From Pseudopedobacter sp038243635 (GTDB lineage Bacteria; Bacteroidota; Bacteroidia; Sphingobacteriales; Sphingobacteriaceae): 64,000 bases of DNA. The position numbers and the translations under genes were made by a program. The stretch is taken from assembly GCA_038243635.1 (NCBI GenBank), contig JBBSQW010000003.1:124001-188000 (forward strand), in the 5' to 3' direction. Below are positions 16,567 through 26,243 of the stretch, piece after piece. Numbering within the stretch: position 1 is the first letter of the stretch; each line of letters starts with the position of its first letter. Under the pieces are notes generated by a model. It was not told the origin of the DNA. It did not search any database and saw only the letters and a program-made list of their open reading frames with translations.

Positions 16567-18726
16567 CTATTTTTTTAAAACTTTAATGTTTTTAACTGCT
16601 GTTGATGAAGTAACGGGCGTTAAACTTATTGCTGCACCTCCGCCATTTGCCAGGCGAATATTTAAATTACTGTTGTTAGTCACTATAAACTTCTCAATCT
16701 GGTAAGCTTCAGGATTTGTTTTCCAATCCGCATTTTTACCGTCTTTATATATTGTAGCTAAATACTTCTGACCTTTATTTAAAAAAGAAAGGTTGATTTT
16801 TGTATCTCTTGCTTTTTCATTTGTAATTGCACCAATAAACCAGTTTTCGGTATTTTTTGCTTTTCTAGTAACCGTTACATACTCGCCAGGTTCTGCTTCC
16901 AAATAAATTGATTTATCCCAATCTAAAGCTACATCCTTAATAAACTGAAAAGCGTCTAAATGCGCTTCATAATTCTCTGGCAAATCTGCAGCCATTTGTA
17001 AAGGACTAGACATCGTTACGTAAAGCGCAAGCTGTTTTGCCAAAGTGGTATGCATCTGTCTATCAGAGTCTTGAGATGCGTAATTTCGCATCTTAAAAAT
17101 ACCTGGAGTGTAATCCATTGGTCCGCCCATTAAGCGAGTAAAAGGAAGAATTGTTTCGTGTGCTGGTGGACTACCAAATGTAAACGCGTTCCATTCGTTT
17201 CCTCGCCCAGCTTCGTTTGCTACCCAGTTAGGGTAAGTTCTGTGTAAACCTGTTGGCCGTACAGATTCATGCATATTAACCATTACCTGATGCTTTGCAG
17301 CTACTTCTGCAACTCGGGTATAATGGTTTACCATCCATTGCCCATCGTGGTGTTCTTTAGTAGGAATAATTGGACCAACGTATCCAGTTTTTACTGAAGT
17401 ATAACCAAACTTATTCATGAAAGTATAAGCTGTATCTAATAAACGATCGTAGTTTGTTGCACTACCGCCGGTTTCATTATGCATCATCATTTGCACACCT
17501 TTTGACGCTGCGTATTTTTGAATCTCTTTTACATCAAAATCTGGATAAGGGGTTACAAAATCAAAGTTTTCTTCGGCTCGGTTACCAACCCATTCTTCCC
17601 AACCGGTATTCCAGCCTTCCACTAACACGCTATTAATTCCGTGTTTGGAAGCAAAATCAATGTATTTTTTTACGTTGTTTGTGTTAGCGGCATGTACGCC
17701 ATTTGGAATATGGTTACCGTTTTTATCTAAAACGTCTAAATTGTTGGTGTAATTCCAGCTGGTTTTTCCTGTTTGCATCTCCCACCAAACACCCACAAAT
17801 TTGATAGGCTTTATCCATGATGTATTTTGAACTTTTGAAGGTTCGTTAAGGTTCAAAATGATTTTTGAAGATAGGATATCCGTTGCTTTATCGCTTACGA
17901 TAATTGTTCTCCAAGGTGTTTTTGCTGGTGTTCTTAAATAAGCCATGTTTCCAACTGCATCTGGCACCAAATCGGCAGATAAATTAAAATCTTTTTTATC
18001 CACATGCAACTGCATTGCAGGGTAATTAAGTAAGCCTGCCTCGTGGATATTTATGTATAAGCCGTTATCAGCTTTTAGCATTAAAGGAGTTTGCACCGCA
18101 TTTTGGTCAGGAATATTGTCTTCCCGGGTTCCGTAAGAAAGTATTGGTGTTCCCCATGCATCAACCTCGCTTAGGCGTGTTTTTTTATATAGGTATTCGT
18201 TAGAATCATAATCGCCGGGAATCCAAAAGGCTTCATCATTACGACCCAAATTAAACTGGGTAAGTTCTTTTGCTACTACAAAATGTTTCATGTTTGGCTG
18301 AATTGGGAATTCATATCTAAAACCCAAACCATCATCAAATAAATGAAAAACGATGTTTAGTTTTCTTTGTGCTCCTGTTTTTTCTACCAGCTCAACATTA
18401 AGTGTTTTAGTATTGTTTCTAATCGTACGCTCTTCTCCCCAAACTGGCGTCCAATTTTCATCGATTTCTTTTTGAGTAGCATTTTGAATACTGAAGTCTT
18501 TGTCTAGCGCTTCCGCATTTTTTAAAATAAAGCCAAGCCTTGATTCTTTTACCACAACCAAGTCTTTCCTTTTTAAAGAATAGTAGGGCACACCTTCTTT
18601 TAAACTAAAGATGAGTTCTAAATTTCCACTGGGCGATTTCACTATTATTGGCGATGAACTGCTTTGTGCAAACCCCATGGTAACTGCTATCAGTAAAGCA
18701 AAAACCGATAATATTATTTTTCTCAT
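16567..18726 (-). CDS. GH97 alpha-glucosidase, SusB-like (first of tandem pair)
   Basis: A 719-residue exported enzyme with a signal peptide ending at MGFAQ. The domain order is the same as in the next gene. The catalytic blocks are EGWNTGWEEW, HNETGG (E418) and MHESVRPTG (E487), again 69 residues apart as in inverting GH97 enzymes. It carries about 20 extra C-terminal residues after GGGAAISL. It is 136 bases downstream of the amylase and 3 bases upstream of its paralogue. Two intact copies may differ in linkage or chain-length preference (inference); calcium-binding glutamates typical of the family appear conserved by eye. Confidence 0.9.
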   Translation of the reverse strand: MRKIILSVFALLIAVTMGFAQSSSSPIIVKSPSGNLELIFSLKEGVPYYSLKRKDLVVVKESRLGFILKNAEALDKDFSIQNATQKEIDENWTPVWGEERTIRNNTKTLNVELVEKTGAQRKLNIVFHLFDDGLGFRYEFPIQPNMKHFVVAKELTQFNLGRNDEAFWIPGDYDSNEYLYKKTRLSEVDAWGTPILSYGTREDNIPDQNAVQTPLMLKADNGLYINIHEAGLLNYPAMQLHVDKKDFNLSADLVPDAVGNMAYLRTPAKTPWRTIIVSDKATDILSSKIILNLNEPSKVQNTSWIKPIKFVGVWWEMQTGKTSWNYTNNLDVLDKNGNHIPNGVHAANTNNVKKYIDFASKHGINSVLVEGWNTGWEEWVGNRAEENFDFVTPYPDFDVKEIQKYAASKGVQMMMHNETGGSATNYDRLLDTAYTFMNKFGYTSVKTGYVGPIIPTKEHHDGQWMVNHYTRVAEVAAKHQVMVNMHESVRPTGLHRTYPNWVANEAGRGNEWNAFTFGSPPAHETILPFTRLMGGPMDYTPGIFKMRNYASQDSDRQMHTTLAKQLALYVTMSSPLQMAADLPENYEAHLDAFQFIKDVALDWDKSIYLEAEPGEYVTVTRKAKNTENWFIGAITNEKARDTKINLSFLNKGQKYLATIYKDGKNADWKTNPEAYQIEKFIVTNNSNLNIRLANGGGAAISLTPVTSSTAVKNIKVLKK

Positions 18727-18862
18727 CTTATATATTTTTTGAGCGATTATTTATAACCACTTTTTTATTTTAAGCGTTGTTTTTAATTTCCTAATCCCTA
18801 AAAAAAAGGCAATAAGAATCTATAATCCGATTAAAAATCAGATTTAATATGCTGATGATCTG

Positions 18863-20296
18863 CTATTTATTCTTTAAAACGATGTATGAATAAGGTGCTA
18901 GCGTTATTGCATTAGCGACAGAGAAATCTGCTTCGTCAAAAGCGTTTTTCCATTGTTTAGATTTTAAAGACTGATCTACACCATAATCAACACTTTGATT
19001 TCTAACGTTTACTAAAACCACAATCTCTTCACTTCCGGAGGTCTTTTTAAAGGCAACAACATTAGTGTTGTTGTTATAGTAATTAATACTTCCTGTCTTT
19101 ATGGCGTTACTTGATTTTCTAAGCGCAATTATCTTTTTATATTCCTGAGTTATTTCCGGGTTTATTGACCAGTCTATTGGGGTTTTATAGAAAAACGAAA
19201 GTTTTATAGGAGTTGCAACTTCTTGTCCGTTGTAAATCATAGGTACACCCCCCATATAACTACTTAATAAAAACGCAGCCATTGAACCTTGCTTCCCGTT
19301 AAAAATACTGATAGGTGTATTGTCCCAAGCGTTATCGTCGTGATTAGATGTGAATCTTAACACCTGATTGCCACCTGTCATGTTTTGATAATCTGCTGTG
19401 TTGGCTCCGCTTAGTTTAGATGCTGGTTGGTTGTTATTATAGATGTCTTTTAGATTATTGTAAAAGTTCCATCCAAAATTCATTTGAAAACCCGAAGAAA
19501 ATAAATCGCTTCTTACACCTTCGGCAAACATGATTATTTTCCTGTTTGGAATGTTGTTTAATGTATCAATAGCCTGTTTCCAAAAATCAGCGGGTACACC
19601 ATCTGTGTGGTCGCAACGGTATCCATCTATGTTTGCCGCTAAAACCCAATATTTCATAGCTTTTATCATCTCTTTACGCATGCTTTGACTATCGTAATTC
19701 AACTTAGCAACATCTGGCCAAGCCTCTGGACTAACAATTTCTCCTTTTGAGTTTTGTTTATACCAAGCTTTGTTCTGAATCCAAGGGTGGTCCCATGCGG
19801 TGTGGTTAGCAACCCAGTCCAAAATCACCGTCATATCTCTTTTGTGAGCTTCTTTAACTAACGTTCTTAAGTCTTCAAGATTACCAAACTCTGTATTTAC
19901 ATCTTTATAATCTTTTATACTGTAAGGAGAACCTACACCTTTTAGTATCCCAATAGGGTAAATAGGCATTAGCCAAACTACATTTACGCCTAAATCTTTG
20001 ATTTGATCTAATCTGTTTTGTACTCCTTTTAAATTTCCTTCGTTACTAAAAGCCTTCAAATTTACCTCATACATAATAATGTCTGATGTTTTTGGAACAT
20101 TTGAAAAAGGAACATCATACTGTACGGGATCTGGGCTAACAGCTGGCGGAGTAACCGATATAGAGTCAGTACCCGACTTCTTACATCCATAAATTGGTAG
20201 TGCAAAAAGTAACAGTAGCCATAGTGCATTTCTTTTAACAAAATAAAACGTACTATTTAAACTTTCTAATTTGGATAATCTGGTTGTACTTAACAT
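18863..20296 (-). CDS. GH13 alpha-amylase-type lipoprotein, SusG/SusA-like
   Basis: A 477-residue lipoprotein. The lipobox PIYGC gives a lipidated cysteine at residue 38, after an unusually long n-region; no alternative in-frame start exists. The GH13 conserved regions are complete: DWVANH (region I), GYRCDHTDG with nucleophile D229, FAEG with acid E259, and SNHDDNAWDN with D320. It would cut alpha-1,4 glucan into maltooligosaccharides, probably at the outer membrane surface since the gene follows susC, susD and a SusE/F-like gene. It is short for the family, with no extra carbohydrate-binding module. It lies 88 bases after the SusE/F gene. Confidence 0.92.
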   Translation of the reverse strand: MLSTTRLSKLESLNSTFYFVKRNALWLLLLFALPIYGCKKSGTDSISVTPPAVSPDPVQYDVPFSNVPKTSDIIMYEVNLKAFSNEGNLKGVQNRLDQIKDLGVNVVWLMPIYPIGILKGVGSPYSIKDYKDVNTEFGNLEDLRTLVKEAHKRDMTVILDWVANHTAWDHPWIQNKAWYKQNSKGEIVSPEAWPDVAKLNYDSQSMRKEMIKAMKYWVLAANIDGYRCDHTDGVPADFWKQAIDTLNNIPNRKIIMFAEGVRSDLFSSGFQMNFGWNFYNNLKDIYNNNQPASKLSGANTADYQNMTGGNQVLRFTSNHDDNAWDNTPISIFNGKQGSMAAFLLSSYMGGVPMIYNGQEVATPIKLSFFYKTPIDWSINPEITQEYKKIIALRKSSNAIKTGSINYYNNNTNVVAFKKTSGSEEIVVLVNVRNQSVDYGVDQSLKSKQWKNAFDEADFSVANAITLAPYSYIVLKNK

Positions 20297-20384
20297 CGGC
20301 TCGAAATTTTAGTTGATAACATTTATGCTTAGGTATAAATGAAGCTACCTGAGTTAATTAAAGATAGCCTCATTTCATTTGATT

Positions 20385-21473
20385 TTAATTCTTTTTTAAT
20401 TTGTAATTGAAGTTTCCTGGATCTCTTAAATCTAAGGTGATGGTATAGTTTCCTGTACTTGGAACGGTTACATTTTGAACAGTATCATCATAAGCATAAC
20501 CTGGATGGTTTGAGTTGACCAACTCACCTTCTGCATTTAACCCAAAATCCAGCGCCCAGTCTTTATTAGCTCTAAACTTGAATGAACCATCAGATTTCAT
20601 ATCAGCAGTTACAGACCATAATTGAGTTATTGGATCAAAATCTAATTCTGTATCGGTAGCCCACCCACCTGGACTTGCATCGCCAAGTATGCCCCATTCA
20701 ACTTTAGTTAACACATAAGTCATGGTGTTTAAGTTCATAATAACATTATAAACACCATTTGATGGCACTTTAAAGTTTGAACATGCACAATTGGCAACAA
20801 CCAATTTACCATCTAAACCGTCTCCGTAAGATTGAGAGTCCCATTCTTTTAAGGTATAAATTTTAAATTCATTAGATGCACCGGTAACATTGATGTATCC
20901 TTCATATACTCCTGCTTCTCTGTAAGCGGATATCTTTACCGCATTTCCTATATCCCATCCCTGAAAATCTCCGGCAATCCATAAAGACGGAAAGTCTGTG
21001 ACAGCTTGATAAGTTTTCACGCTGAGGCTAATAGGCTTAGAATAAGCTTTTCTATCCATTTCGGATTGTACTCTAACTACAACAGTGCTAAATTCGTTAG
21101 GCACTAGTCCTATTTCAGTAGCTATCTTACTGATCTCTTTTCCTGTTAAAGATTTTGTCAAAACATCTTCTCCTACTTGTACGTTATAAGCGCTTCCCCA
21201 AGGAGTGGCACTTAATGTATCTGCCGGAGTAGTAAATTGAAGCGTATAAGCTACCGGAGCTACAATTGGATACGTTACTTTATCCCAACTGAAGGTAACC
21301 AACTTTTCGTCTGCATTGGCTTTGGTTAAATCAAAATTTGTTGCCGATGCTGTAAACGATGCAGACGGAAAAATCACATCTTCCATTACCGTTAAAATCG
21401 CATCCTTTTTGCATGCAGACACTAACACCATTAGTGCGAGCATGCTTAAAATTTTATTAATATGTTTTTTCAT
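20385..21473 (-). CDS. SusE/SusF-like outer-membrane starch-binding lipoprotein
   Basis: A 362-residue lipoprotein (VSAC, cysteine 21). The N-terminal part (about 30-150) is the SusE-type immunoglobulin-like domain with FSWDKV and YTLQF blocks. Two carbohydrate-binding repeats follow, opening with LWIAGDFQGWDIGNA (about 170) and WGILGDASPGGWATDTELD (about 260). The aromatic residues FQGW and GGW are in the usual starch-contact places. It ends in the typical NFNYKLKKN. It would bind maltooligosaccharides at the cell surface together with SusD. It starts 10 bases after susD, in the same transcript. Whether it is nearer SusE or SusF cannot be settled by reading. Confidence 0.9.
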   Translation of the reverse strand: MKKHINKILSMLALMVLVSACKKDAILTVMEDVIFPSASFTASATNFDLTKANADEKLVTFSWDKVTYPIVAPVAYTLQFTTPADTLSATPWGSAYNVQVGEDVLTKSLTGKEISKIATEIGLVPNEFSTVVVRVQSEMDRKAYSKPISLSVKTYQAVTDFPSLWIAGDFQGWDIGNAVKISAYREAGVYEGYINVTGASNEFKIYTLKEWDSQSYGDGLDGKLVVANCACSNFKVPSNGVYNVIMNLNTMTYVLTKVEWGILGDASPGGWATDTELDFDPITQLWSVTADMKSDGSFKFRANKDWALDFGLNAEGELVNSNHPGYAYDDTVQNVTVPSTGNYTITLDLRDPGNFNYKLKKN

Positions 21474-21483
21474 TACTATATTT

Positions 21484-22989
21484 TTAGTACTGTGGATTTT
21501 GTTTTAATAATGGATTTGCATCTAACGCAGCAGTTGGGATTGGGAATAACAATCTGTGAGGTTGGGCTGCAGCCGCTAAACCATGTGGCAATAAAAATTT
21601 ACCAAATCTGATCATATCCTGTCTTCTGTGGCCTTCCCATGTTAATTCAAAACCACGTTCATTGTAAACGTTGTCTAACGTAGGGTTAGTTGCCAAAACA
21701 CCTAATCCTGCTCTTTTTCTTACATCATCAATAAATGTTTTACCAGCACCAGCATTATTCATTCTTACATAACACTCAGTTTTCATGAGTAAAATATCCG
21801 CGTAACGATATATTGGAAAATCATTAGATGCACCACCACTACTCATTGGTGCTACCGGGAAGAATTTTTGATTTCTTGCTCCAGCATTAGGCTCTGCTCC
21901 AGGATTATCGATATTGGTTATGTTCATAGAATAATTAGTAAAACCAGCTGGTTTAGGACCAAAAGGGCTCGCTCCGAATCTAAATTGTCTTTTACGAATA
22001 TCACTATCACTAAATTTCTCTAAGAAATCTTGAGGTACCACAGAGCCGTTCCAACCGCCATATCCCAACAACGCGGTAGCGTCAGTCCCGCCTAGGCTTC
22101 TAACTGTAAAGATGTTTCTTCCTACAACATCAGCCTTAATGTAAATAGCCAAAATAGTCTCATCATCTGGTAAAACATCGCCAAATAACTCAAAGTATTT
22201 GCTACCCAGAGGATTAGTGGCATCTAATGCACCCGAATGTAAGCTGTATCCACCTTCGCTAACTTTATTACAAGCATCTAAACACTCTTGCCACTTAGCG
22301 GTACCCGTAAATACTTCGGCATTTAAATATACTTTAGCAAGCAATGCGTATGCTGCCCATTTATTGAAACGTCCATAATAGGTTCCGCCTTTTGCGGGAG
22401 ATAGTAGTTCTACATTTTCTTGGATTTCTTTAACTATAAAGTCGAAAACTTCCGCTCGTTTTGCTTGAGGAATTTTATCAACCGTTACATTATTATCTGT
22501 AAAGAAAGGAACATCGCCAAAATCATCAATTAACAAAAAGTAAAAAAAAGCTCTTAATACTTTTGCCTCGGCAATTTTAGCAGGTTCTGCGTTTGCTGTC
22601 TCTAATTGTTTTACCGCCAAGTTTGCATTGAAAACTGATTTGTAAAGCCAATTCCAAGTATTATTAATAAAACCATCTGTTGGTAACCACTGGCGTAAGT
22701 ATAAGCGGGCAAAATCTAACTCCCAATCTCCAGTGTTACGGTGAGGAACCACTTGCTCGTCAGTTGACATATTATTTAAATCGTACCAACCTCTATCAGC
22801 GCCAGCGTAGCCAACCCCATCCCAATTTCCAGGGATTTGTGCGTAAACTGCTGCTAAAGCAACATCTGATCCTTCTTTAGAGTTATAAAAATCCTCTGAG
22901 GTATATTTGTCGAAAATGTTTTCGTCAAGTTTTGTACAGCCTTGCATTACAATAGCCGCAAAACATAGGTATATAAATTTATTTTTCAT
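21484..22989 (-). CDS. susD: SusD/RagB-family nutrient-binding lipoprotein
   Basis: A 501-residue lipoprotein (VMQGC, cysteine 18). SusD landmarks are present: KLDENIFDKYTSEDFYNS near the start, AKVLRAFFYFLLIDDFGDVPFF in the TPR part, and the C-terminal YADILLMKTECYVR, FIDDVRKRAGL and ELTWEGHRRQDMIRFGKF blocks. It caps the SusC channel and binds maltooligosaccharide. It starts 9 bases after the susC stop. The symbol is by analogy with the starch locus, justified by the neighbouring amylase, GH97 and SusR-like genes. Confidence 0.93.
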   Translation of the reverse strand: MKNKFIYLCFAAIVMQGCTKLDENIFDKYTSEDFYNSKEGSDVALAAVYAQIPGNWDGVGYAGADRGWYDLNNMSTDEQVVPHRNTGDWELDFARLYLRQWLPTDGFINNTWNWLYKSVFNANLAVKQLETANAEPAKIAEAKVLRAFFYFLLIDDFGDVPFFTDNNVTVDKIPQAKRAEVFDFIVKEIQENVELLSPAKGGTYYGRFNKWAAYALLAKVYLNAEVFTGTAKWQECLDACNKVSEGGYSLHSGALDATNPLGSKYFELFGDVLPDDETILAIYIKADVVGRNIFTVRSLGGTDATALLGYGGWNGSVVPQDFLEKFSDSDIRKRQFRFGASPFGPKPAGFTNYSMNITNIDNPGAEPNAGARNQKFFPVAPMSSGGASNDFPIYRYADILLMKTECYVRMNNAGAGKTFIDDVRKRAGLGVLATNPTLDNVYNERGFELTWEGHRRQDMIRFGKFLLPHGLAAAAQPHRLLFPIPTAALDANPLLKQNPQY

Positions 22990-22998
22990 GACTATTTT

Positions 22999-25962
22999 TT
23001 ATTTAAGATTAATGTTTAGACCAATAGCAAAACTTCTTAGGCGAGGATATATACCCCCATCTGCACCAAAACCATTGCCACCGCCTAAATTTAACTCTGG
23101 ATCCATTCCTGAATAATTTGTGATAATAGCCAAGTTGTTCCCAGTTAAAGAAATACGTAAAGAACTGATGTATTTAACGCTTTGTACGTTAAAACGGTAG
23201 CCCAACGTGACATTCTCGAAACGAAGGAAAGAACCATCTTCTAACCATAAATCAGAACCGTATTCTGTAGTAAATAAACCTAACGGGATTGCGCTTTCCA
23301 ATAAATTAGATTTTCCAATGTTTTCGAATAAGCTTAAGCTTTGACGAAGATTGTTGTAAATTTTATTACCTCCAGACCCTCTCCAAACCATTGCCGCATC
23401 AAAGTTTTTATGTCTGAAAGATGGTGTAAAGGCATAGGTATAAGTTGGTAACGCACCGCCGGCGTAAACCCTATCTAAACTTCTTGCGCCTTGGTCAATA
23501 GTTCCGCTTTCATCTTGGTCAACAACCGTTTCTTTGTTGTTAGCATCTTTTCCTAAATGTTGGAGAATATAAAAAGACCCAATAGGCTGACCTTTTACTA
23601 GGAAAGAATTAGATCCCCAGCCCACATAATCAGTATTTAAAGGAACTCCGTCTATTTGACCGCTAAGGTTTAATACCTTGTTTTTTAACAAAGAACCGTT
23701 TCCAGCCAATGTTAAAGTAGTATTGGTGTTATCAATTACTTTATAACTTAAAGAAGCTTCTAACCCTCTGTTTAACATTGAACCAACGTTAGCCACAATG
23801 CTTCCGAAAGGATAAGGAGGCTGTGGAACTGTATAGTTGAATAATAGGTTTTTAGTGGTTGCTGTATAAGCATCAATAGTACCGCTAAGTTTACGATCTA
23901 ATACCGAGAAATCTAAACCAATATTTGTTTGGCTTTTAGTTTCCCATCTTAAATCTTTGTTACCATTTTGAGAAATTGCATAGTTGGTAATTTGAGAGCC
24001 CCCAAAATAGGTTTGACCAGCATAACCCACCAACTGTATAGAATTTTGTGGATATAAGCCTTGCTGATTCCCTGTTACACCGTATCCTGTACGTAATTTT
24101 AAATCGTCAAATATATTTTGATTACTCATAAAAGGCTCTTGATCTATCCTCCAAGCCACAGAAACTGATGGAAAATTACCCCATTTATGATTGGCACCAA
24201 ATACGGTAGAACCATCTCTTCTAATACTTGCGGTTAACAAATACCTGTCTAAATAGGCATAATTAACTCTCGCCAAGAATGAAGTTAAGGCTCTGTCATT
24301 TTTATAGGAGGAAAAATCACCAGGTTGCACCTTTGATAAATCTCCCAGTTGCAAAGCATTGTAAGTTGCAATATCATTAATAAACCCTTTTGCCTGTGCA
24401 AAGTTCCCATTATATACCTGAGCTTGCCATTCGTAAAGACCTAAAACATCTAAACTATGATCGCCAAACACTCTCTTAAAGTTTAAGCTGGCATTAAATA
24501 ATTTCTCATCCTGACGACTGTTATTGATGTTTGCTATGCCTTTATTGTCAATTGCAGCTGTAATTGTAGATGCAGATGGCAAGTAATAGCCCCAATTGTT
24601 ATCTACTCTTCTCCAACTTCCGAAACCACTAGCTGTTAACCCTTTTGCTAATTCTAAATCTGCTCTTAGGCTTCCGAACATATTATTATTGCTTCCCTTG
24701 TTTACAACTGTTTGCGAAACGGCATAAGGATTAATGTATTGGAAAACGTTTGGATCTGAATAATAAGAACCATCAGAATTAAATACTGGATCCGTTGGGC
24801 GAGAGATGTAAGCATTAGTAATTAAGTTTGATGTAAACGCTGCTCTACCTACACTATTTGGACTTCCTTCGGTATTTCTTACAGCACTATTTAGATTAAA
24901 TGTGATAGAAAGCTTGTCATCCAAAGCTTTTTGGGTTGCTTGAATTCTTCCGATGTAATTTTTAAAATTAGATCTTAAAACGATACCATCCTGAGCGGTT
25001 AGGTTTAAAGAAGCTCTGTAGTTAAAGTTTTTTTCGCCACCACCTAAAGCTAAAGTATGGTTTTGAGTTGTTCCTGTTTTGGTTAAAATATCATACCAAT
25101 CTGTGCTGGAGCCATGGTTTGCAGATGCAGGTGTACCGTAAATTTGAGCCTGCTCCCACCACTGATTGGCATCAAGCACATCCAGTTTTTTAGCAAGCGC
25201 ATCAACAGAAGATACTGCACTATATTCAACGGTTGTTGTTCCAGCTTTGCTCCTTTTAGTGGTAACAATAATTACACCTGGCGCTCCCCTTGAACCGTAA
25301 ATTGCGGTTGCAGACGCATCCTTTAACACATCGATAGACTCTATTTCTGTCGGCGGAATTTGATTTAATAAATCCATATTTCCCTGCACTCCATCTACAA
25401 CCACTAAAGGGTCATTTCCGCCAATTAAAGAACTTATCCCTCTAATTCTCACATTTGGTGCAGAGCCTGGTTCGCCACCAACTTGATTAATGATTACCCC
25501 AGCTGCTTTACCAGAAATTTGTTGTAAAGGGTTGGTAATTGGTCCTTGCGTTAAATCTTTGTTTAAAATGGTAGTTACTGCTCCAGTTACGTCTTGTCGT
25601 TTTTGCGTTCCGTAACCAATTACAACTACTTGTTCTAGACCTGTAGCTACAGGTGTCATCCTAATATTTAGGCTTACATCCCCTTTTAATAAAACATCTT
25701 TTTTAAATGCCTGATAACCTATTGAAGAAACAGATACCGTGTAATTACCGGCTGGCAGTCCAGGGAAAGTGAACGTTCCGTCCTGATTGGTAATTGCATT
25801 TTTTGAAACGGCACCAGTTAAATAAACTGTTGCACCGGGTAATGGCAAGCTAGCTTCATCAAATACTTCTCCACTAATTTTAGTGTTTTGCGAAAAAGCT
25901 AATATTGATGACAGTACCAAGCAAGCCAATAATCCATACTTTAGAAAATAAAATTTTTTCAT
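22999..25962 (-). CDS. susC: SusC/RagA-family TonB-dependent receptor (starch locus)
   Basis: A 987-residue outer-membrane receptor. After a signal peptide (SILAFSQ) comes a carboxypeptidase-regulatory-like domain (about 28-105), the SusC signature VVVIGYGTQKRQDVTGAVTT, a plug domain (about 120-230, with IRGISSLIGGNDPLVVVDG) and a 22-strand barrel ending in YPRLRSFAIGLNINLK. There is no STN domain, which fits control by a SusR-type regulator rather than by a FecR/ECF pair. It imports maltooligosaccharides with TonB energy. It is first gene of the sus operon. The 281-base upstream region contains an inverted repeat at 26128-26141. Confidence 0.94.
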   Translation of the reverse strand: MKKFYFLKYGLLACLVLSSILAFSQNTKISGEVFDEASLPLPGATVYLTGAVSKNAITNQDGTFTFPGLPAGNYTVSVSSIGYQAFKKDVLLKGDVSLNIRMTPVATGLEQVVVIGYGTQKRQDVTGAVTTILNKDLTQGPITNPLQQISGKAAGVIINQVGGEPGSAPNVRIRGISSLIGGNDPLVVVDGVQGNMDLLNQIPPTEIESIDVLKDASATAIYGSRGAPGVIIVTTKRSKAGTTTVEYSAVSSVDALAKKLDVLDANQWWEQAQIYGTPASANHGSSTDWYDILTKTGTTQNHTLALGGGEKNFNYRASLNLTAQDGIVLRSNFKNYIGRIQATQKALDDKLSITFNLNSAVRNTEGSPNSVGRAAFTSNLITNAYISRPTDPVFNSDGSYYSDPNVFQYINPYAVSQTVVNKGSNNNMFGSLRADLELAKGLTASGFGSWRRVDNNWGYYLPSASTITAAIDNKGIANINNSRQDEKLFNASLNFKRVFGDHSLDVLGLYEWQAQVYNGNFAQAKGFINDIATYNALQLGDLSKVQPGDFSSYKNDRALTSFLARVNYAYLDRYLLTASIRRDGSTVFGANHKWGNFPSVSVAWRIDQEPFMSNQNIFDDLKLRTGYGVTGNQQGLYPQNSIQLVGYAGQTYFGGSQITNYAISQNGNKDLRWETKSQTNIGLDFSVLDRKLSGTIDAYTATTKNLLFNYTVPQPPYPFGSIVANVGSMLNRGLEASLSYKVIDNTNTTLTLAGNGSLLKNKVLNLSGQIDGVPLNTDYVGWGSNSFLVKGQPIGSFYILQHLGKDANNKETVVDQDESGTIDQGARSLDRVYAGGALPTYTYAFTPSFRHKNFDAAMVWRGSGGNKIYNNLRQSLSLFENIGKSNLLESAIPLGLFTTEYGSDLWLEDGSFLRFENVTLGYRFNVQSVKYISSLRISLTGNNLAIITNYSGMDPELNLGGGNGFGADGGIYPRLRSFAIGLNINLK

Positions 25963-26127
25963 CTTTTAGTAATTTATTATTTGGTTTTTGGTGTGACGTG
26001 AGATTAAGGATCCTCATTTAATCACAATTCAAAGTAACATTAGAAAGACTCGTAAAACAAGGTGTTCAAAGGGCAATATAGATTATCAAATACCCGAATA
26101 CATTGTAAATAGCTTATAAACAGAACG

Positions 26128-26141
26128 TTAACACCTGTTAA
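26128..26141. promoter_or_regulatory. Inverted repeat upstream of susC
   Basis: TTAACA-CC-TGTTAA lies about 166 bases ahead of the susC start and about 100 bases past the regulator stop. It is a plausible binding site for the SusR-like regulator, but no second copy was found near the other starch genes. Confidence 0.25.
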
Positions 26142-26243
26142 TAGCAGTCAAAATATCAAATTTTTAATGTAGTAAATAGAACAGTTTAGGTAAAGTTCCT
26201 AACACAAATGATCAGCAAAACTAGAAAGCAGCAACAAAATCAA

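Noticed and set aside
26216..26223. TAGTTTTG on the minus strand as a -7 promoter element for susC
   Set aside because: The nearest TTTG upstream is only 11 bases away, too close for the Bacteroidota -33/-7 spacing, so the match may be chance.
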